Shown in pieces: positions 52,154 through 60,749 of a stretch of 64,000 nt of DNA (positions are counted from its first letter, which is position 1; each line of letters starts with the position of its first letter). Origin of the DNA: Chryseobacterium kimseyorum (GTDB lineage Bacteria; Bacteroidota; Bacteroidia; Flavobacteriales; Weeksellaceae); contig NZ_JAPDHW010000013.1 in the NCBI RefSeq assembly GCF_025971945.1, positions 23,673-87,672 on the forward strand. Direction: 5' to 3'. The position numbers and the translations under genes are program-made. The notes beneath the pieces were generated by a model. It saw nothing but the letters and a program-made list of their open reading frames with translations. It ran no database searches and was not told the origin of the DNA.

Positions 52154-52771
52154 TTAATAATTCCTTACGGTGATATGAAAACAGCTTTGCTGGCGTTCTT
52201 TGATATAATAAATCCTTCCGGCATCGGCATAGTATCTTAACACTTTTTCTAATGCAACCTCCAATTTAGGGTTTGTTTTAAGCTTATTATTAAACCGCAC
52301 GTAAGAAATATCGAAAGAATTTCCATAATTGTGCGAACTTATTCCCAACGATGCATTGGCATTAACTTTTCTTAATCTGCACTGATCTTCCAGTGTTCTG
52401 GTGATCGATGAAACCGTAAATGTATGTCCTTTGGTTTCCTTACTGAATCTTGCACCTATTTTCTCTAAAGTCGCCTTGGCTTTAGAAACTAAATACGCTC
52501 TGCTGTAATCTAATTTCTGAACCCTGTACCCTTTTCCAGTTTTCTTGACTGTATGAAATTTTCCTTTGTTGATGTATTTCTGAACTTGCGAAGTATTTTT
52601 AAGAATATTTACATTAAAACTTCTCGACGCGTCTAAATGTGGCTTGTACAGCGGAGTCGGCTCAACTTTTAAAACCTCGGAAAAATCGTAGCAGGGTATC
52701 TTTTTTTTTGACATCTGACAGGATAAAATCTGATAAAAAAAGAATAGAATGATGTACAGTAGCTTCCTCAT
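52154..52771 (-). CDS. DUF5715 family protein
   Basis: 205 aa. A hydrophobic N-terminal signal (IILFFFYQILSCQ) then 'YRVQKLDYSRAYLVSKAKATLEKIG', 'FTVSSITRTLEDQCRLRKVNANASLGISSHNYGNSFDISYVRF' (His, Asp), and 'CFHITVRNY' at the end. The SxHxxGxxxDI layout with a final His resembles M15-type D-Ala-D-Ala peptidases, so it may act on peptidoglycan. DUF5715 is the closest family name I know. Confidence 0.7.
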   Translation of the reverse strand: MRKLLYIILFFFYQILSCQMSKKKIPCYDFSEVLKVEPTPLYKPHLDASRSFNVNILKNTSQVQKYINKGKFHTVKKTGKGYRVQKLDYSRAYLVSKAKATLEKIGARFSKETKGHTFTVSSITRTLEDQCRLRKVNANASLGISSHNYGNSFDISYVRFNNKLKTNPKLEVALEKVLRYYADAGRIYYIKERQQSCFHITVRNY

Positions 52772-53004
52772 TAAATACTATTTTGAAACTTTAAACGCAA
52801 AAATACAGTTTTTGTTACTCAGATACTGATCGTTGGAATCAGTACATAAACATTTATCACTATAAATTAATTCATAATTTTTGTTAATAATTCATATTAA
52901 AAATAATCAAAACCCTAAATACTGACACAATATTTATTTTATTTCGGTTAATTTTGAATAATTAATTTTTGTAAGTTTGCCACTCAATTAAAATACAAAA
53001 AAAG
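52772..53004. other. Divergent promoter region
   Basis: 233 bases between the DUF5715 and aqpZ genes, AT-rich, with no gene. The aqpZ promoter is at its right end. Confidence 0.6.
52972..52979 (+). promoter_or_regulatory. Promoter -7 element of aqpZ
   Basis: TAAGTTTG, 25 bases before the aqpZ ATG at 53005. Confidence 0.55.
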
Positions 53005-53721
53005 ATGATTACAAAAACTTCAAAATTTGTTGCCGAGATGCTCGGCACAATGGTACTTGTTCTAATGGGCTGCGGTAGCGCAGTAATTGCAGGCGCAGAC
53101 GGCACTACAGGCGTAGGATTTCTGGGAATTTCTTTCGCTTTTGGTCTCAGCGTTGTTGCAATGGCTTATGCAATTGGGCATATTTCAGGATGTCACATTA
53201 ATCCTGCTATTTCTATAGCAATGGTCGCAGCAGGCAGAATGAAAATGGATGAGGCAATCCGTTATATTATCGCGCAAATTATCGGTGCCATCATTGGTGC
53301 AGGAATTCTTTACGTACTTTTCATCAATCATCCAGGCGGTGTAATGAAAGAATGGGCTCTAGGTTCAAACGGCTGGGGAACAGGATATTTCGACGCTTAT
53401 AATATGACCGCGGCTTTTGTCGCTGAATTTGTGTTTACATTTATTTTTCTGATGGTAATTTTAGGATCAACCTCTACTAAAAACATCAACGGTGGTTTTG
53501 CAGGTTTAGCTATTGGTTTTTCGCTGGTTTTAATTCATATTGTTGGAATTAAAATAACAGGAGTTTCAGTAAATCCTGCAAGAAGCATAGGCCCGGCAAT
53601 TTTCGCACAGGGCGCTGCACTTTCACAGTTGTGGTTATTTGTTGTGGCACCGGTTTTAGGCGCAATCTTTGCCGCTTTCACTTACAATTTATTGATGGAA
53701 AGACCGGAACAGGCAAAATAA
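53005..53721 (+). CDS. aqpZ: Aquaporin Z
   Basis: 238 aa, six membrane helices plus the two NPA half-helices: 'GCHINPAIS' and 'VSVNPARS' (selectivity Arg follows the second NPA). 'EMLGTMVLVLMGCGSAV' opens the protein as in AqpZ. It conducts water across the inner membrane. Single gene, with promoter and terminator. Confidence 0.92.
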   Translation: MITKTSKFVAEMLGTMVLVLMGCGSAVIAGADGTTGVGFLGISFAFGLSVVAMAYAIGHISGCHINPAISIAMVAAGRMKMDEAIRYIIAQIIGAIIGAGILYVLFINHPGGVMKEWALGSNGWGTGYFDAYNMTAAFVAEFVFTFIFLMVILGSTSTKNINGGFAGLAIGFSLVLIHIVGIKITGVSVNPARSIGPAIFAQGAALSQLWLFVVAPVLGAIFAAFTYNLLMERPEQAK

Positions 53722-53743
53722 CGATTACAATATTATTCAAAAA

Positions 53744-53770
53744 AAAATCCTGTCTCTCGGCAGGATTTTT
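53744..53770. terminator. Bidirectional terminator
   Basis: AAAATCCTG pairs with CAGGATTTT around TCTCTCGG, with T-runs on both strands. It lies between aqpZ and the convergent nuclease-like gene. Confidence 0.9.
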
Positions 53771-54403
53771 CTATTTTATCTTTTTGATTTCGAAAGGATT
53801 TCTGAAAATAAGCTCTTCATGTCTTCCTTTGATTTCTAATTTTCTCTGCAGTAAATTCAAAGCCATTTTCCGGATGAAAAGATCTTTATCATTTAATTTC
53901 CAGTAAGAATCTTCATGTACTTTTTTAGGTTCTCTGATGAGATAAAATTCAGTATCCCAAGTGTCTGCATTGTGATAAAATTCGATAATTCCGCAATGTT
54001 CGGGAATCTGAGAGTGCTCAATCATCCCCATCGGAAGCAGAAAACTGAAGGCATTGCAGACATAGTCTCCACAACAGATTTTGTCGTGTTTTAAAAATTT
54101 TTCGCCGGTTTTTGTATTGATATATGACTTTTTAAAATCATTTTTAAAATCACTTTTCGAAAGTTTGATTTCAATCTCATGACTGAAACCTTCGGAATCT
54201 ATGACCAACATATCAGCTTCCCAATCTGAATGGAAGTGATTACTCAATACAATTTCCTTTTCAAAATCGCAGTTTGCATGAATGTATGCATGAACGAGTT
54301 CTTCTATCTTTAACACTTTTTTTGATGCTTTATTTTTAACGCAAAGTTCGCTAAGTTTTTTAAAAAAATTACTATCTACATTTTTTTTAGAAAGGCGCTT
54401 CAC
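53771..54403 (-). CDS. Nuclease-like (MmcB/PD-(D/E)xK-type) protein
   Basis: 210 aa, soluble. 'DWEADMLVIDSEGFSHEIEIKLSKSDFKNDFKK' has the D-x(n)-E-x-K arrangement of PD-(D/E)xK nucleases, and the whole is similar to MmcB-type DNA repair proteins as I remember them. The C-terminal half is unknown. It lies 21 bases after the LuxE-like gene stop and is probably co-transcribed with it. Activity not shown. Confidence 0.5.
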   Translation of the reverse strand: MKRLSKKNVDSNFFKKLSELCVKNKASKKVLKIEELVHAYIHANCDFEKEIVLSNHFHSDWEADMLVIDSEGFSHEIEIKLSKSDFKNDFKKSYINTKTGEKFLKHDKICCGDYVCNAFSFLLPMGMIEHSQIPEHCGIIEFYHNADTWDTEFYLIREPKKVHEDSYWKLNDKDLFIRKMALNLLQRKLEIKGRHEELIFRNPFEIKKIK

Positions 54404-54424
54404 TTAACGTAGACCGTAAGTTTT

Positions 54425-55414
54425 TTAACTTACTAACAGGCTACAGCCGCGGATGTCCGAATGATCAATCCTTCCCAACACCTGAAATTTCTTTTCATCT
54501 TCAGTCAACAGTTTCCCTAAATCCTGCGTGGCAATAAACGAACAGGAATGAATATTTGCCAGATCAATTATATTGATCGCACCTGTTTTTCCCGCAGTTT
54601 CGTAGCTCAGAGGATCCTCCACATTTCTGACCAAAACGCGCATCCATTCGGGACATTCATATGTATTTTCACCTAAAGAATATGCCTGTGAAAGCAGTTC
54701 GGTCATTGAATATTCTGAATAAATCTTTTCGGTCTGAAAACCCTTCTGAAGAATTTTCAGGAGTTCATCTTTGGTCATTTCTTCTTTCCGTCCTTTCATT
54801 CCGCCAGTTTCTATAACTGTCAGAGCGTCGGAATTTTGAAATACTAATGAGTTTGAGTCACAAAAATCCAGAAAATCTAAAAGCGCAAACGAAACTCCAA
54901 AAAGAATAACTTTCTGACCTTTTATTTCATTCAAAAGTTTAAATAAATCTTCGTGATTGTAGAGAAAATATCCGTTTTCAGGCTTGTCTGATTTTTTCAT
55001 CAGATAATCTACCATATAGATCAGTGACGAATTTTGTTTCTCCAGGTAACTCGGTAGCAATCCTAAAAAAATATAATCTTCAGGTTTGCCAATAAAAAGC
55101 TCGAAGCTTTTGTAGATGCTTTCCTGATAGATATTTTCGTTCGCAATATAATGTTTAGACAAATTCATCTGCGTGGTTCCCGAACTCTGAAAATACAGAT
55201 CAGTGGAAATATTTTTGTCTAAAATCTGATGATTTTTAAACATTTCAATCGGCAGAAAAGGAATCTTTTCTATAGACCTTACCGCTTCTACGTCGATATT
55301 GAGATAATCCACAAATTTTTTGTAAACCTCAATGTTTCTGTATTGGTACCGAAAAGTAGTCAGCGCCACATCCAGAAATTCTTGTTCGGTCTTTATGTCA
55401 AATATACTTTTCAA
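54425..55414 (-). CDS. LuxE/PaaK-type acyl-activating protein
   Basis: 329 aa. 'VRSIEKIPFLPIEMFKNHQ', 'LYFQSSGTTQMNLSKHYI' (phosphate-binding SSGTT), 'GFQTEKIYSEYSMTELLSQAYSL' and the C-terminal 'VLGRIDHSDIRGCSLLVS' match acyl-protein synthetase (LuxE-like) proteins of the adenylate-forming group. LuxE passes an acyl group to a reductase in bioluminescence; in non-luminous bacteria the substrate is unknown. No lux genes are here. Confidence 0.8.
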   Translation of the reverse strand: MKSIFDIKTEQEFLDVALTTFRYQYRNIEVYKKFVDYLNIDVEAVRSIEKIPFLPIEMFKNHQILDKNISTDLYFQSSGTTQMNLSKHYIANENIYQESIYKSFELFIGKPEDYIFLGLLPSYLEKQNSSLIYMVDYLMKKSDKPENGYFLYNHEDLFKLLNEIKGQKVILFGVSFALLDFLDFCDSNSLVFQNSDALTVIETGGMKGRKEEMTKDELLKILQKGFQTEKIYSEYSMTELLSQAYSLGENTYECPEWMRVLVRNVEDPLSYETAGKTGAINIIDLANIHSCSFIATQDLGKLLTEDEKKFQVLGRIDHSDIRGCSLLVS

Positions 55415-55611
55415 TTTAATTAAGAATAATTTTAATGCCTTATTGATTCATTCTGAATCATTTAGGAAGCCTGAAATCTTTTTTAATGTTAATTTAATAT
55501 GTAAAACTAAAATTTGGTCAGGTTATTGTAATTCAATCTGCGGAATATGGATTAGATATAACAGCCGTAGAAACTGTTATTCAGGAATTACCTCTTTGGA
55601 GGTAATTTTTT
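55415..55611. other. Intergenic stretch with an orphan terminator
   Basis: Between two minus-strand genes. A plus-strand terminator (55587-55613) ends a 35-codon open frame without ATG (VKLKFGQVIVIQSAEYGLDI..., 55501-55605). It may be a small RNA or the relic of a gene. Confidence 0.4.
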
Positions 55612-55613
55612 TT
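55587..55613 (+). terminator. Orphan intrinsic terminator
   Basis: AATTACCTC pairs with GAGGTAATT around TTTG, T8 on the plus strand, with no plus-strand gene upstream. Confidence 0.55.
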
Positions 55614-56385
55614 ATTTCTGCTCAAAAGTTTTCAATTCAAAATCATTCTGAAAAACACCATACGTGAAGTAAGAAATCCAGTCTCCAAGATTGATATATT
55701 TTGACTTTTGTTCTAAATCTAAAACCATCGGCAAATGGCGATGACCGTAGATAAAGTAGTCGATCTTTTCGGTTTTCAGCTTTTCTTTAGAATAAATAAT
55801 CAAAAACTCTTTGTCTTCTCCCAAAAAAGCTTTGTCTTCATCTCCGGAAATCATTTTGTTTTTCTGAGACATATACAGTGCAATCTTCATCGCAATATCC
55901 GGATGCAGCCATTTGAAAAACCATTGTGCAACAGGATTGGTAAAGACTTTTTTCATTCTTTTGTATCCTTTATCACCAGGTCCCAAACCGTCACCGTGAG
56001 CCAGCAGAAACTGTTTTCCTGCAATTTCGAAATATTGCTTTGTGTAAAATACCGTGCAGCCAATTTCTTCCTCCAGATAATCTTTCATCCAAAGATCATG
56101 ATTTCCCACAAAAAAGTACACGTGAATCCCACTGTCTTTCAACTCAGCAATTTTTCCGAGAACACGCACATATCCTTTCGGAATTACGTGTTTCCATTCG
56201 TGCCAGAAATCAAACAGGTCGCCCATCAAAAACAAAACCTGAGCATCTTCTTTGATCTCATTCATCCAACGGATAAATTTTTCTTCCCGAATTTTACTCT
56301 GTTTCGTATCAGGCGCACCAAAGTGCTGATCTGAAGCAAAATATACTTTTTTTCCGGGTTCTAAATGAATGGTCGTCTTTAGCAC
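55612..56385 (-). CDS. lpxH: UDP-2,3-diacylglucosamine diphosphatase (LpxH-like)
   Basis: 257 aa metallophosphatase. Metal-binding motifs: 'ASDQHFG' (D19, H21), 'GDLFDFWHEW', 'VGNHDLW', 'LAHGDGLG' and 'YGHRHLPM'. These match LpxH-type enzymes that hydrolyse UDP-2,3-diacylglucosamine in lipid A synthesis. In Bacteroidota other metallophosphatases look similar, so the exact substrate is likely but not certain. Gap of 24 bases to the queD gene upstream, so they are probably one transcript. Confidence 0.78.
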   Translation of the reverse strand: MLKTTIHLEPGKKVYFASDQHFGAPDTKQSKIREEKFIRWMNEIKEDAQVLFLMGDLFDFWHEWKHVIPKGYVRVLGKIAELKDSGIHVYFFVGNHDLWMKDYLEEEIGCTVFYTKQYFEIAGKQFLLAHGDGLGPGDKGYKRMKKVFTNPVAQWFFKWLHPDIAMKIALYMSQKNKMISGDEDKAFLGEDKEFLIIYSKEKLKTEKIDYFIYGHRHLPMVLDLEQKSKYINLGDWISYFTYGVFQNDFELKTFEQK

Positions 56386-56409
56386 TTTTCTATATTAAAT
56401 TCGGAAATT

Positions 56410-56856
56410 TTATTGATTATCTTCTGCAAACCATTCTCCATAAGAGTTTTCAGTTTCGTGAAGCTTTAAATATGCTAAAGAAACATCAGCAGGAAGTTTT
56501 GATTTTATTTTTGCAGCGATGGCATACAACATATTTTCGCAAGTCGGCTGAAAGTTGCAGTAAATAACTTTCTGACCTTTATTTTCTAATTCTTCACCCA
56601 TTTCTCTGTGCGGAGAAACACCGTTGATCAATACAGAATGATCCCAGACATCAACAATTTCAGCTTTCACGATCGCCTTAATATCTCCAAAATCTACCAC
56701 CATTCCGTTCTTAGGATTTTCCAGATCATTGATTGGTTTTCCCTTTACCGTAACGAAAAGTTTATAGGAATGTCCGTGCATATTTTTACATTTCCCATCA
56801 TAGTTGTACAGAACGTGAGCAGTCTCGAATGTAAAAATTTTTGTAATACGTATCAT
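56410..56856 (-). CDS. queD: 6-carboxytetrahydropterin synthase (QueD)
   Basis: 148 aa from the ATG at 56856. The promoter TATCTTTG (56861-56868) lies directly before it, so the longer frame to 56946 is wrong. Zinc ligands: 'FETAH' and 'KNMHGHSY', with the catalytic Cys in 'DGKCKN'; also 'VWDHSVL', 'TCENM' and 'KLHETEN'. It turns dihydroneopterin triphosphate into 6-carboxytetrahydropterin in queuosine synthesis, or into a related pterin. Other que genes are not here. Confidence 0.9.
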   Translation of the reverse strand: MIRITKIFTFETAHVLYNYDGKCKNMHGHSYKLFVTVKGKPINDLENPKNGMVVDFGDIKAIVKAEIVDVWDHSVLINGVSPHREMGEELENKGQKVIYCNFQPTCENMLYAIAAKIKSKLPADVSLAYLKLHETENSYGEWFAEDNQ

Positions 56857-56860
56857 AGTG

Positions 56861-56868
56861 CAAAGATA
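56861..56868 (-). promoter_or_regulatory. Promoter -7 element of queD
   Basis: TATCTTTG, 4 bases before the ATG: it fixes the start and predicts a leaderless mRNA. Confidence 0.65.
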
Positions 56869-56952
56869 GAGATTTTGATTAGAAAATTGGAATTTCATCC
56901 GCACCGCTTTTGTATTGAATTTTTTATTACATTTATATTCAAACACACACAG

Positions 56953-57606
56953 ATGATTTTAGATTTACTCTTCCCCAACCGTTGTATTCACTGCAACAGA
57001 ATCATTGATGGACATCTGATTGTCTGTGACATCTGCTTTGAACAGATTCACTTTACCCATTTTGATTATTCTTCAGAGAACAGCTTAAAAGAAAAATGTA
57101 AACTTCTGTTTCCTATTGAGAATGCTTATGCTTTGATGCAGTTTGAACAGGAAAATCTAAGCCGCAAAATCATTCATCAATTAAAGTACAGAAGTCGGGA
57201 GAAGACAGGAAAGATTCTTGCAGATTGGGTAACAGAAAATTTAGATTTCAAAAACAAAAAACCTGATTTGTTGGTAAGTGTTCCACTCCATCCAAAGAAA
57301 GAAAAGGAAAGAGGCTACAATCAGCTGCATCTGTTTACGAAAACTCTTTCTGATTTTTATGGAATTCCTTTTGAACATCATTTGCTGAATCGAAATCATT
57401 ATTCAAAAGCACAGGCATTAAAAGATAAAAAGCACCGTTTGGAAACTCAAAATACTTTTTCCCTGACCAAAAAGATTTCAAATCAGCACATTCTGCTGAT
57501 CGATGATGTTTTCACGACCGGAAATACTTTAGCAACGATTGCGTGGGAAGTTTTAAAAGAAGGGAATAATAAAGTGAGTATTTTGGTAATGGCAGTTGAT
57601 GAATAA
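56953..57606 (+). CDS. comFC: ComF family protein (phosphoribosyltransferase type)
   Basis: 217 aa from the ATG at 56953; longer frames run into queD. N-terminal zinc-ribbon-like cysteines ('CIHCN', 'CDICF'), a helical linker with 'IIHQLKYRSREKTG', then the PRTase domain 'LLVSVPLHPKKEKERGYNQ' and the PRPP motif 'ILLIDDVFTTGNTL'. ComFC is needed for DNA uptake in competent bacteria, and the family is also linked with other DNA processes. Divergent from queD. Confidence 0.88.
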   Translation: MILDLLFPNRCIHCNRIIDGHLIVCDICFEQIHFTHFDYSSENSLKEKCKLLFPIENAYALMQFEQENLSRKIIHQLKYRSREKTGKILADWVTENLDFKNKKPDLLVSVPLHPKKEKERGYNQLHLFTKTLSDFYGIPFEHHLLNRNHYSKAQALKDKKHRLETQNTFSLTKKISNQHILLIDDVFTTGNTLATIAWEVLKEGNNKVSILVMAVDE

Positions 57607-57716
57607 TAATCTAATCTACGTTTTGATTTTATTCAAAATCTAAGTTTAGAGAAATAAATCTTTTGAAAATTGTATTTTTAGCGTTTTCAAAAAAAAATAG
57701 ACAAAATAAACACACC

Positions 57717-58286
57717 ATGAATTTTGAAAATTATACTAAAGAAGCAAAAATTATCGATTTAGTTGTCGCCAATAAAGTTGCTCTGAAATATTTTTCTGTT
57801 TTCAGTTTGGTTTTCGGGCTCCCGTATTATCTGCTGTGGGGATTTAATTTATCTTCATTCCTGATGAAAAATCATTTACTAAGCGCTATCCTTCCATTCC
57901 TGGTATTGCTTTTAGGCATCATTGTTCATGAGTTAATTCATGGAGTTTTCTTTTCAATTTTCGCTTCAAAGGGTTTCAAATCAATAAAATTTGGAATTCT
58001 GTGGAAAATGCTGACACCTTACTGTCACTGCAGAGAACCCTTAAAAATAAAACAGTACATCATCGCTCTTTTGGCACCACTGATTATATTAGGAATTGTT
58101 CCTGCCATAATAAGCTTATTCATCGGTAATTTACCGCTACTGGTTTTTGGAATCTTCTTCTCAGGAGCCGCCGCTGGTGATCTAATGATCTACTCTTTAA
58201 TTAAAAAAGAAAATCATGAAGATTACGTTCTGGATCATCCGTCAGAAGCTGGTTACTATATTTTCAGGAAGAAAATAAGTACATAA
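57717..58286 (+). CDS. DUF3267 domain-containing putative zincin
   Basis: 189 aa from the ATG at 57717. About four membrane helices and an HELIH motif in 'GIIVHELIHGVFFS', the HExxH zinc site of the DUF3267 group of membrane metallopeptidases. A second His/Asp ligand is probably in the later part ('YCHCREPLKIK' region). Site-2-protease-like activity is inferred. A TTG-started longer frame is unlikely. Confidence 0.8.
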   Translation: MNFENYTKEAKIIDLVVANKVALKYFSVFSLVFGLPYYLLWGFNLSSFLMKNHLLSAILPFLVLLLGIIVHELIHGVFFSIFASKGFKSIKFGILWKMLTPYCHCREPLKIKQYIIALLAPLIILGIVPAIISLFIGNLPLLVFGIFFSGAAAGDLMIYSLIKKENHEDYVLDHPSEAGYYIFRKKIST

Positions 58287-58301
58287 CTTTAGAACCTGCT
58301 T

Positions 58302-58424
58302 AAATTTCATCAAAATTATTTCCCCGACCCTTAAGTGAGTAATTTTGATGAAATTTTCAAGGCGTTTTTACACCTTTTAGGGTGGAAAAAAAAAAAAAAA
58401 ATGCTTTGAAAATTTTATTTTTTA
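58302..58424. repeat. Long palindrome and A-tract hairpin
   Basis: AAATTTCATCAAAATTA (58302-58318) is the exact complement of the arm at 58340-58356, a 17-base perfect inverted repeat with a 21-base loop. It is followed by a second imperfect one: TTTTCAA...CACC and GGTG...TTGAAAA around TTTTAG, with a run of 15 A (58386-58400) in its right arm. Confidence 0.75.
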
Positions 58425-58456
58425 ATCATTTTTAAACAGCCTCTTAAATTGGTAAT

Positions 58457-59107
58457 TTATCGCTGCAGTTTTTCTCCGTAGCTCAAATCTCCGGCATCTC
58501 CTAAACCTGGAGTAATATATCCTTTCGCCGTTAAATTTTCATCGATAGCTCCAACCCAGATTTTTGCCTGTGGATAGGCTTTTTCAATTGTTTCAACACC
58601 TTGTTTTGACGCGATCGCCGCAACGATGTGCAGTTGGGAAGGAGTTCCGTTAGTCAGTAAATCTTTGATCGCTTCAATCAAAGAAGCTCCGGTCGCCAAC
58701 ATGGGGTCTGCAACAATCAAAGGTCGTCCGTCAATATTCGGACAGGTTAAATAATCCTGTTTGATGGAGAAATAATCATTTGCATCATGCTTTCTGTACG
58801 CCGCCACAAAACCGCAATCTGCTTTGTCGAAATAATTTAAAATTCCTTCAAACAAAGGAACTCCGGCTCTTAAAATCGTGGTGATTACTGGCTGAACGGC
58901 AATTCCCTGTACTTTTATCGTATCCAAAGGAGTCTGAATTTCAATTTCCTTTGTTTCTAAATCTTTCGAGATTTCAAAAGCCGCAATTTCTCCGATGCGC
59001 TCCATATTTCTGCGGAACCTCATTCGGTCGTGCTGGATTTCTACGTTTCGAAGCTCGTTAATCCATGAATTTACTAAAGAAAAAGTTTTAGAAAGCTCTA
59101 GAGTCAT
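58457..59107 (-). CDS. upp: Uracil phosphoribosyltransferase
   Basis: 216 aa. Uracil PRTase with 'TILRAGVPLFEGILNYF' and the PRPP motif 'PLIVADPMLATGASLIEAI', plus 'AYPQAKIWVGAIDENLTAKGYITPGLGDAGDLSYG' that holds the uracil-binding loop. It salvages uracil to UMP. Promoter TAGTTTTG at 59128-59135. Downstream lies the palindrome/A-tract region, which may end its transcript. Confidence 0.95.
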   Translation of the reverse strand: MTLELSKTFSLVNSWINELRNVEIQHDRMRFRRNMERIGEIAAFEISKDLETKEIEIQTPLDTIKVQGIAVQPVITTILRAGVPLFEGILNYFDKADCGFVAAYRKHDANDYFSIKQDYLTCPNIDGRPLIVADPMLATGASLIEAIKDLLTNGTPSQLHIVAAIASKQGVETIEKAYPQAKIWVGAIDENLTAKGYITPGLGDAGDLSYGEKLQR

Positions 59108-59127
59108 AATATTGATTATTCTGATAA

Positions 59128-59135
59128 CAAAACTA
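59128..59135 (-). promoter_or_regulatory. Promoter -7 element of upp
   Basis: TAGTTTTG on the minus strand, 20 bases before the ATG. Confidence 0.5.
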
Positions 59136-59149
59136 TGAAATTTAAAATA

Positions 59150-59180
59150 AAATCCCTCTCAGAAATTTTCTGAAAGGGAT
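59150..59180 (-). terminator. Intrinsic terminator of der
   Basis: ATCCCT and AGGGAT pair, extended by TCAGAAA/TTTCTGA with one mismatch; T-rich on the minus strand. Confidence 0.75.
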
Positions 59181-59211
59181 CGTTTTATCATCTTAACCGT
59201 GCTTATTACGA

Positions 59212-60522
59212 TTATTTCTGTCTGAAATATATTTCGATAGGAACTCCGGTGAAACCGAATTCTTTTCTCAGCTGATTTTCTGTAAATCTTTTGTATGCTT
59301 CTTTCACGTACTGCGGAAGATTACAGAAGAATACAAATTGCGGCGACGGCGTCGGCAACTGTACACAATATTTAATTTTGATATATTTTCCTTTGTTTGC
59401 AGGCGGTGGTGTACGCTCGAAAATAGGGAGCATTACTTCATTTAACTTTGAAGTTTTGATTTTCTTCTTACGGTCTTCATATACGACCATTGCCATTTCC
59501 ACGGCTTTTAAGATTCTCTGCTTCGTTAAAGCGGAAACAAAAAGAATTGGAATATCGCTGAACTGTCCGATTTTATCTCTGATCGACTGCTCGAAATCTC
59601 TTACAGTATTGGTTGTTTTATCTTCAATCAAATCCCATTTATTGACAACGATCACGATTCCTTTTCTGTTTTTCTGAGCCAAACCGAAGATGTTCATATC
59701 CTGAGATTCCCAGCCTAAGGTTGCATCAACCATAATGATGACAACATCAGAAAATTCGATTGAACGAATCGATCTCATTACGGAATAGAATTCCAAATCT
59801 TCATTTACTTTAGACTTACGGCGCATTCCTGCTGTATCAACCAATACAAACTCATGTCCGAATTTATTGTAAAGCGTCTGAATACTGTCTCTTGTAGTTC
59901 CTGCAACATCTGTTACAATATTTCTTTCTGCATCAAGCAAAGCATTCGTCAAGGTAGATTTCCCCACATTTGGACGACCTGCAATGGTGATTTTAGGAAG
60001 ACCTTCAAACGGATCTTTGTAATCTGTCGTCGGGAAATCATTAATTACAGCATCAAGAATTTCTCCCGTTCCTGAACCTGTAGCTGATGACAAAGTGTAG
60101 TATTTTTCAATACCTAACTGATAAAATTCTGTAGCAGCCAATTCCTCTTTTGAAGAGTCTACTTTATTAATTACATGATAAACCGGCTTATTTGACCTTC
60201 TTAACATTTCGTGAATCTCGTAGTCGGTGTCTGTAAGACCTTCCTCAACGTTCATCATAAAAATAATTGACGTTGCCTCATCAATAGCCAGCTGAACCTG
60301 TTTTGAAATTTCTTCCTGAAAAACGTCTTCGCTGTTTACTTCATAACCACCTGTATCGATAACGGTAAAGTCTACTCCGCTCCAGTCAGATTTCCCGTAA
60401 TGACGGTCTCTGGTAACACCGGAAGTAGAATCTACGATAGCTTCTCTTCTTTCCAGTAAACGGTTAAAAAGTGTGGATTTTCCTACGTTGGGACGTCCAA
60501 CGATTGCAACAATATTTGACAT
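59212..60522 (-). CDS. der: Ribosome biogenesis GTPase Der (EngA)
   Basis: 436 aa. Two tandem GTPase domains: G1 motifs 'GRPNVGKSTLFN' (9-20) and 'GRPNVGKSTLTN' (about 182-193), G3 'DTGG' and 'DTAGM', G4 'NKVD' and 'NKWD', and a C-terminal KH-like domain. It assembles the 50S ribosomal subunit. Promoter TATCTTTG at 60608-60615. Confidence 0.96.
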   Translation of the reverse strand: MSNIVAIVGRPNVGKSTLFNRLLERREAIVDSTSGVTRDRHYGKSDWSGVDFTVIDTGGYEVNSEDVFQEEISKQVQLAIDEATSIIFMMNVEEGLTDTDYEIHEMLRRSNKPVYHVINKVDSSKEELAATEFYQLGIEKYYTLSSATGSGTGEILDAVINDFPTTDYKDPFEGLPKITIAGRPNVGKSTLTNALLDAERNIVTDVAGTTRDSIQTLYNKFGHEFVLVDTAGMRRKSKVNEDLEFYSVMRSIRSIEFSDVVIIMVDATLGWESQDMNIFGLAQKNRKGIVIVVNKWDLIEDKTTNTVRDFEQSIRDKIGQFSDIPILFVSALTKQRILKAVEMAMVVYEDRKKKIKTSKLNEVMLPIFERTPPPANKGKYIKIKYCVQLPTPSPQFVFFCNLPQYVKEAYKRFTENQLRKEFGFTGVPIEIYFRQK

Positions 60523-60607
60523 AAAAAATGTTTAATAACCCTTGAGAGTGCACTCAGGATCAGATTATCAATGGGTTACTCCAACTATTGGAGCCCAATT
60601 TTTTTTG

Positions 60608-60615
60608 CAAAGATA
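60608..60615 (-). promoter_or_regulatory. Promoter -7 element of der
   Basis: TATCTTTG on the minus strand. The predicted leader before the der ATG is about 80 bases. Confidence 0.5.
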
Positions 60616-60749
60616 AGGTTTTAAAAATTAAAACACCTATTCATCTTACCTAAACAGTTAATTCACAAACAAATACTCACTATTTTTTACTAAATTTAAG
60701 CTTTAGGCACGAGATGTGATTTAATTTAATGTCTTTTAAAATTCATGGT

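Noticed and set aside
54425..55414. Bioluminescence (lux) operon
   Set aside because: Only a LuxE-like protein is present, with no LuxA, B, C or D; LuxE-like genes exist in many non-luminous bacteria.
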